DNA of 64,000 nucleotides, taken from positions 44,443,702 through 44,507,701 of the forward strand of contig OU015523.1 in NCBI GenBank assembly GCA_907165065.1, written 5' to 3'. The stretch's first letter is position 1. Every line of letters starts with the position of its first letter. The stretch is from Caprimulgus europaeus (Eukaryota > Chordata > Aves > Caprimulgiformes > Caprimulgidae). A model generated the notes under the pieces. It made no database searches and was not told the origin of the DNA. It saw nothing but the letters and a program-made list of their open reading frames with translations. A program made the translations under genes and the position numbers. Below are positions 59,901 to 64,000 of the stretch, in pieces.

Positions 59901-62900
59901 CTGCGTCAACATTCCAAGTCACTCCTAATCCCCAGGACAGGCTCTGCTCCTTATTGCTTAATTAGAACACAAACAGCTCTATGAAAATAACACTGATGGT
60001 CTGACTCAAACCCACAAAACAAGATAAAATGCAGGAGTTAAGGGTTAAAAAGAAAAATAAAATAAAATCCCAGGACTAACACACAACCATCCGTGTAAGT
60101 AGGTTTTGTTTTACAGCAAACACTGTTAATAGAAATGACTGAAAATATATTTTTTCAGAATCTGATCTGTAGATGTTTTGCAGCTAAAAGAGTTGCTTTT
60201 ATTCATAGATTATGTTTAATGTTATTTGGACCACTGCCAAGTATGTGACAACCCTTGTGTGGGAAAGTGGCATGAATTTTAAGAATGAATGAGTACTCCT
60301 CCAAGTGTTTTTGCCAGAAGCACCTCATTCACTAGTGGTGTTTGATTTTTTTCTTATATAAGATGTTTTATTCATCCAGTCATAAAAAAAAATCTTACCA
60401 TATGACCCATGCAATTTGTGCAACATGAAGAGACATCAGGTAAAAGAACCTACAATTTTGATAACCCATCAAAATACTGGGTAAAAGTCGCAGCCAATAA
60501 ACACGTTCATGGGGAATCAGTAGTAAGACATGAACCATTTTTAAATCCAAAAGGAAGGGAGTTTGTGATAGCTTTTGAAGCAATTCCACTTCCTTTTGCT
60601 TTCATAATGTTTTTCAAGCTCTGACATGTACAGTAGTTTGGTGTTTGGAGAAGTGTCCCATCTCTAGCTCTAGAGGTAGAAAGGTCTGCCTAAAGAAGGG
60701 GGCTCCTAGAAAGCCAGATCAAAACAGCCATGTGAGTTTACTCTTCCAGATTCAAACTTCATTGTCAGAATGACCCAAAGGTCATGTTTGAATATCTATA
60801 ATTTTTTCTGTATGGACAAAGCAATCCAAATTAAGCCCAGTGCTCTGTTTAAAATACAGGGCTTGCAATGTACATCTGACTGTAGGAGAAATTTCCAGAC
60901 CTGTACTAGTAAGATCCATGTCTGGACGTAGATTCAAACACATGATTTTGCTTAAGACACTTTGTTCCAGCTGCCAAAGAAAGAATTTTTATTCTTTAGG
61001 TATTTGTGAATCTGGATATATACCAGATATAGTCCTACAGTAAGTAGGAACATGACCTTTAGATTTTTATAGAAAACCAATGCTAAAATACTATTCAAAT
61101 GATTGTTTTACAATGCATTAAAACAACCTTTCTCTCCCAAATTAGCAGATAACTACACTAAGTCACATTTCCTTCAAGAAGATGTTAGAGAAAATAAAGT
61201 ATTATTTTCAGATTTTCATTGGTGTTTGTTACCTGAAAAAAAAAAAAAAAAAAAAAAAAGACAGATGCAGCCATCGGTATTTTGAATGCATTTGGAAGAT
61301 GTGCCATACCTATTAGCAGTGCTATTATCCCTGTTGGCAGCGCTGCTGTGCTTCTGCTAAGCTGCCTCGGAAGGCTCACATACATACAATGCATCCTGTT
61401 TCCTCTAAAAAATCACTTAAGCTGACTTCTGCTAATCCCCCTGGCCACACAGAGTCAGGCTCAGTCAGGCTGAGAAGCAGAGCCAATTTATAATGTGAAC
61501 TATAGTACCTCTTGCAAGATAGAAATACAGCTCTGCGTTTGGGAAGTGAGAGAGGGGGAGAGAAAGTCGGAAGGTCTTCACAGCTATCCTGGTAGCAGAA
61601 TTTGAGCGAGCTCCATACCGGCAACAACAGTAATAACACAGAACATCTACTGAGCAATGTTAGTTACTCTGCTTTTTCTGTCTGTGTGTGTAGCAAACTG
61701 CAAATCCAAATTTCATCAATCCATATGTATTAAAGGCTAATGACTTTGTATATGCAGATTCAGAACTTCTGAGAGTTTTTTACTTCATTTCTTTCAGCTA
61801 GTTTTAGCTTTAGACTTTTTTAGCCTGTGATGTACATTTTATATATTTTAAAGTACACCACAGGCTTACACTACAAACTATTTCTCTAGGGTAGAAGGGC
61901 TGCTTTTAACAAGATACCTATCCAAATATGGCTGGGTGCATTTATCAGTCCAGTGTTTAATTAATTGGAAATTCTCAATAGCCATGTAGGACCTGAAGCT
62001 ATTGTCCAGTTTAGCCTGTTTGTCTACATTTCATGTGTTGGCAACTAATTACTCTTCTGCAGAAGTGATGCTGCTGTTCTAATAGTCAAGTGAAAGGAAA
62101 AAAATAGTGTCCTCATTTTATGCACTGTGTTGTCACCATTTGCTAAGCATGATGTGTGAGGTGTTGATCTTGCAGTATGTCGCCATGGCAAAATGAAGTT
62201 ATGAATGTAACATGGCTGGGCATATCTATGCTTCATTGAATCTACTTAGCTCGGGTAACCAGAGGTGTGAAAGGATGGTGCACGGGAATCAGAATGGCTG
62301 AGCAACCCAACTGCCCTCCCGAGACTTGTCAGTGAGGCCTGAAGCCTGTTCTACCGCATCTTTGCTGCTCTTGTACATCTTTATAAGCACACCTTCATCT
62401 TGTTATGGAGACAAATCCCTAGAAAAGGACAGAAGGCATGATTTGTTTTTCTCTTAAGAGATTGGGAAACATCACCTCCTTCTTCTTCACCTTTCTTTTA
62501 AATCAATATATGGATGGATGGGATTCCCAGGGGGGAACGTGACAAAAACAGGTCTTCAGGCAGAAAGGTATCAAAACAGGTAAGCAGTAAGAGTGTGGTA
62601 GCTTCCTGCAGGAAGCAGCATCACTTGCTAAGGGCTGTGGACAGAAACAGTGCTGGGGTGACACACAGGCAGTTGAGTCGGGACATGCCAGCAGGGTGCA
62701 GGCCACAGGTGGGCAACATAGCCCAGAAATACAACATGTGGGAAAGCAGAGGGCTGAGAGCCCTTCAAATGTTAGTGTAAGGCAACTCCAGCTGAGAGGA
62801 GTTGAGAGAAGGTGGCAAGGGCTGAGGCAACAAACAAAGAGGACAAGCTTCGCTGCAGCACATTTCCCAGTGCTGGAAGGTGCAGTGCCCAGTTGCAGGG

Positions 62901-64000
62901 CAGTCAGCTCTGGGACTGGAATGGCCCTGGGATGAGCCTGCAGCTCTCAAGCAGAGATCTGCTGGTTGCCGTAGCAGTGACTCCCATCCCACCAAGTGTC
63001 TGGTTTCCAGTCGCGTTCCCTGAAAGCTAACATGCAGTTATAACACATACCCTTATATGCTTTAATACATCATTGGTTGTTTAAGTTATATCTGCATAAA
63101 ATTAATGTTCAAAATACTGAGCGGCTGCGTAACCAAGAGTTGAACAGACCTAAACACTTCATGAAATACCAACAAAATAACTGTAAATCTCAAGCCTAAA
63201 ATGCCCTGCTTAATACGAGCACAATATTTAATCTTACTTTTTCCTCAGGACACACATCATTAACTGCTAATCAACTCAAGCTTCAGAAATCCCTGAGCAG
63301 CCCTCTCAGTTTTCAAAAATGCAGTCAAGAAACAAAGTACCTTTTATCCCACCCTCAGCAACGGTAACGGGTCCCAGAGGTGTCCAGGTGCAGACGACAT
63401 CACTGCGCTGCCTGCCGAACCACGCTGCGCTGGATATGCTCTGCCTGTGTTTTATAGGACCTGCATAAAGCCCTCCAGGTTGACAAACATAACTGCTCTA
63501 TGGCACATGGCGTTACCCACACCTTGGCCAAGAAGCCGATGGAGCTCGCCTGCTCCCATGAAGTCTGGGCAGGCGGATGCAGGCTCAGTGGGGGCAGTGC
63601 CCCATGCAGCTGCTCCGGCTGGGTGGGAGGCAGAGGAGGGTCTGCTTTGCCGAGCGAGTTTAGCTGAGCTGTGGCATCAGGCGCAGAGCAGATCCCTGTT
63701 GCTGGAAGTTTTTATTTCCCTGTTGGAATCTGACCTGGGAATGGTTGCCCTTTGTGTGCAGGGGCTGAGCTCACACACATCCACTGCAGCGCCCTTATTT
63801 GTAAGGGAGGGGGGGTTGCTACTTAATTAGCCTGGCGGGATGTGCTGTGCATTTCCACAGAGTGAGAGAATGCTGCTTTGTTAAAAAGTAGGCTTGCAGG
63901 TGCTAACAGGAGTAATTGGTGGATTCCCCCCAGCATAACATTTCTGCTGGGGAGTTTCTGCCCTGGATCCTGGAGCCTCTCACATCCTTGAATAAGTGCA
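56997..64000. other. Unique, mostly AT-rich non-coding stretch, 7 kb
   Basis: No gene is supported. Frames stay at or below 127 codons; the longest (plus 63447-63830) lies in GC-rich DNA at the window edge and matches nothing I know. AT-rich blocks at 58640-58870 and 59840-59965 are dense in homeodomain-like words (ATTAATCTG, GAATTAATGG, CTTAATTAGA) and have the look of regulatory DNA, but this cannot be shown from one sequence. An A24 run is listed separately. Confidence 0.4.
61236..61259. repeat. A24 tract
   Basis: Twenty-four A bases follow GTTACCTG and precede GACAGATG. No polyadenylation-signal-bearing retroposed body is clear upstream, though AATAAAG occurs near 61194. A processed pseudogene was considered but none was recognised. 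Confidence 0.95.

Noticed and set aside
61194-61259. AATAAAG followed by A24, like a processed pseudogene end
   Set aside because: No upstream frame or sequence resembling a known gene, and no clear target-site duplication.
1-64000. Retroviral or LTR elements, DNA transposons, CRISPR, operons and riboswitches
   Set aside because: I searched by eye for paired terminal repeats, retroviral protein blocks, transposase motifs and prokaryotic signals and saw none; the DNA is of vertebrate type.

Overview
The window looks like bird nuclear DNA: a non-coding intergenic stretch or the inside of a very long intron. The main evidence is a set of CR1 (chicken repeat 1) LINE copies. They are recognised by CR1 reverse-transcriptase and C-terminal protein sequence and by the CR1 tail, a GGTTGGACTAGATGATCTT-type block followed by ATTCTRTG octamers. 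I saw no mammalian Alu/L1-type repeats, no bacterial-style gene packing, and no recognisable retroviral or DNA-transposon proteins. The species cannot be named from the sequence alone.

No host protein-coding gene, tRNA, rRNA or known small RNA gene could be supported. Open frames outside CR1 are short, often overlap on both strands in GC-rich stretches, and match no protein family I recognise. The longest is 307 codons on the minus strand (34714-35637) and is reported only as an unexplained frame.

Layout. 1-4740: one CR1 tail (618-715), otherwise unique sequence. 4741-7000: a relatively young CR1 (about 4820-6252, plus strand) sits inside a much older, decayed CR1-like element, whose reverse-transcriptase remnants are recognisable on both sides. 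7000-13170: unique AT-rich and GC-rich blocks with homopolymer tracts. 13170-16815: three CR1 pieces, two on plus and one on minus. 16816-30327: mostly unique sequence with an (AACCA)12 tract and one short CR1 tail at 28841. 30328-31663: a 12-bp minisatellite of about 16 units, then a CR1 fragment that lacks its 3' end. 34031-34660: minus-strand CR1. 40195-40315: an isolated CpG-dense patch. 42743-43803: a relatively young minus-strand CR1 with an uninterrupted 318-codon reverse-transcriptase frame and a hairpin at its 5' junction. 47428-47690 and 51582-51690: probable ancient repeats, a CR1/L3-like piece and a MIR-like SINE. 56848-56996: the last CR1 tail. The rest, to 64000, is AT-rich unique sequence with simple repeats.

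The genes do not work together here in any sense, because the only coding remnants are truncated LINE ORF2 pieces. The most informative signals concern genome history: nested insertion, a template-switch footprint, a minisatellite and a possible regulatory CpG patch. I did not find a convincing new biological system.
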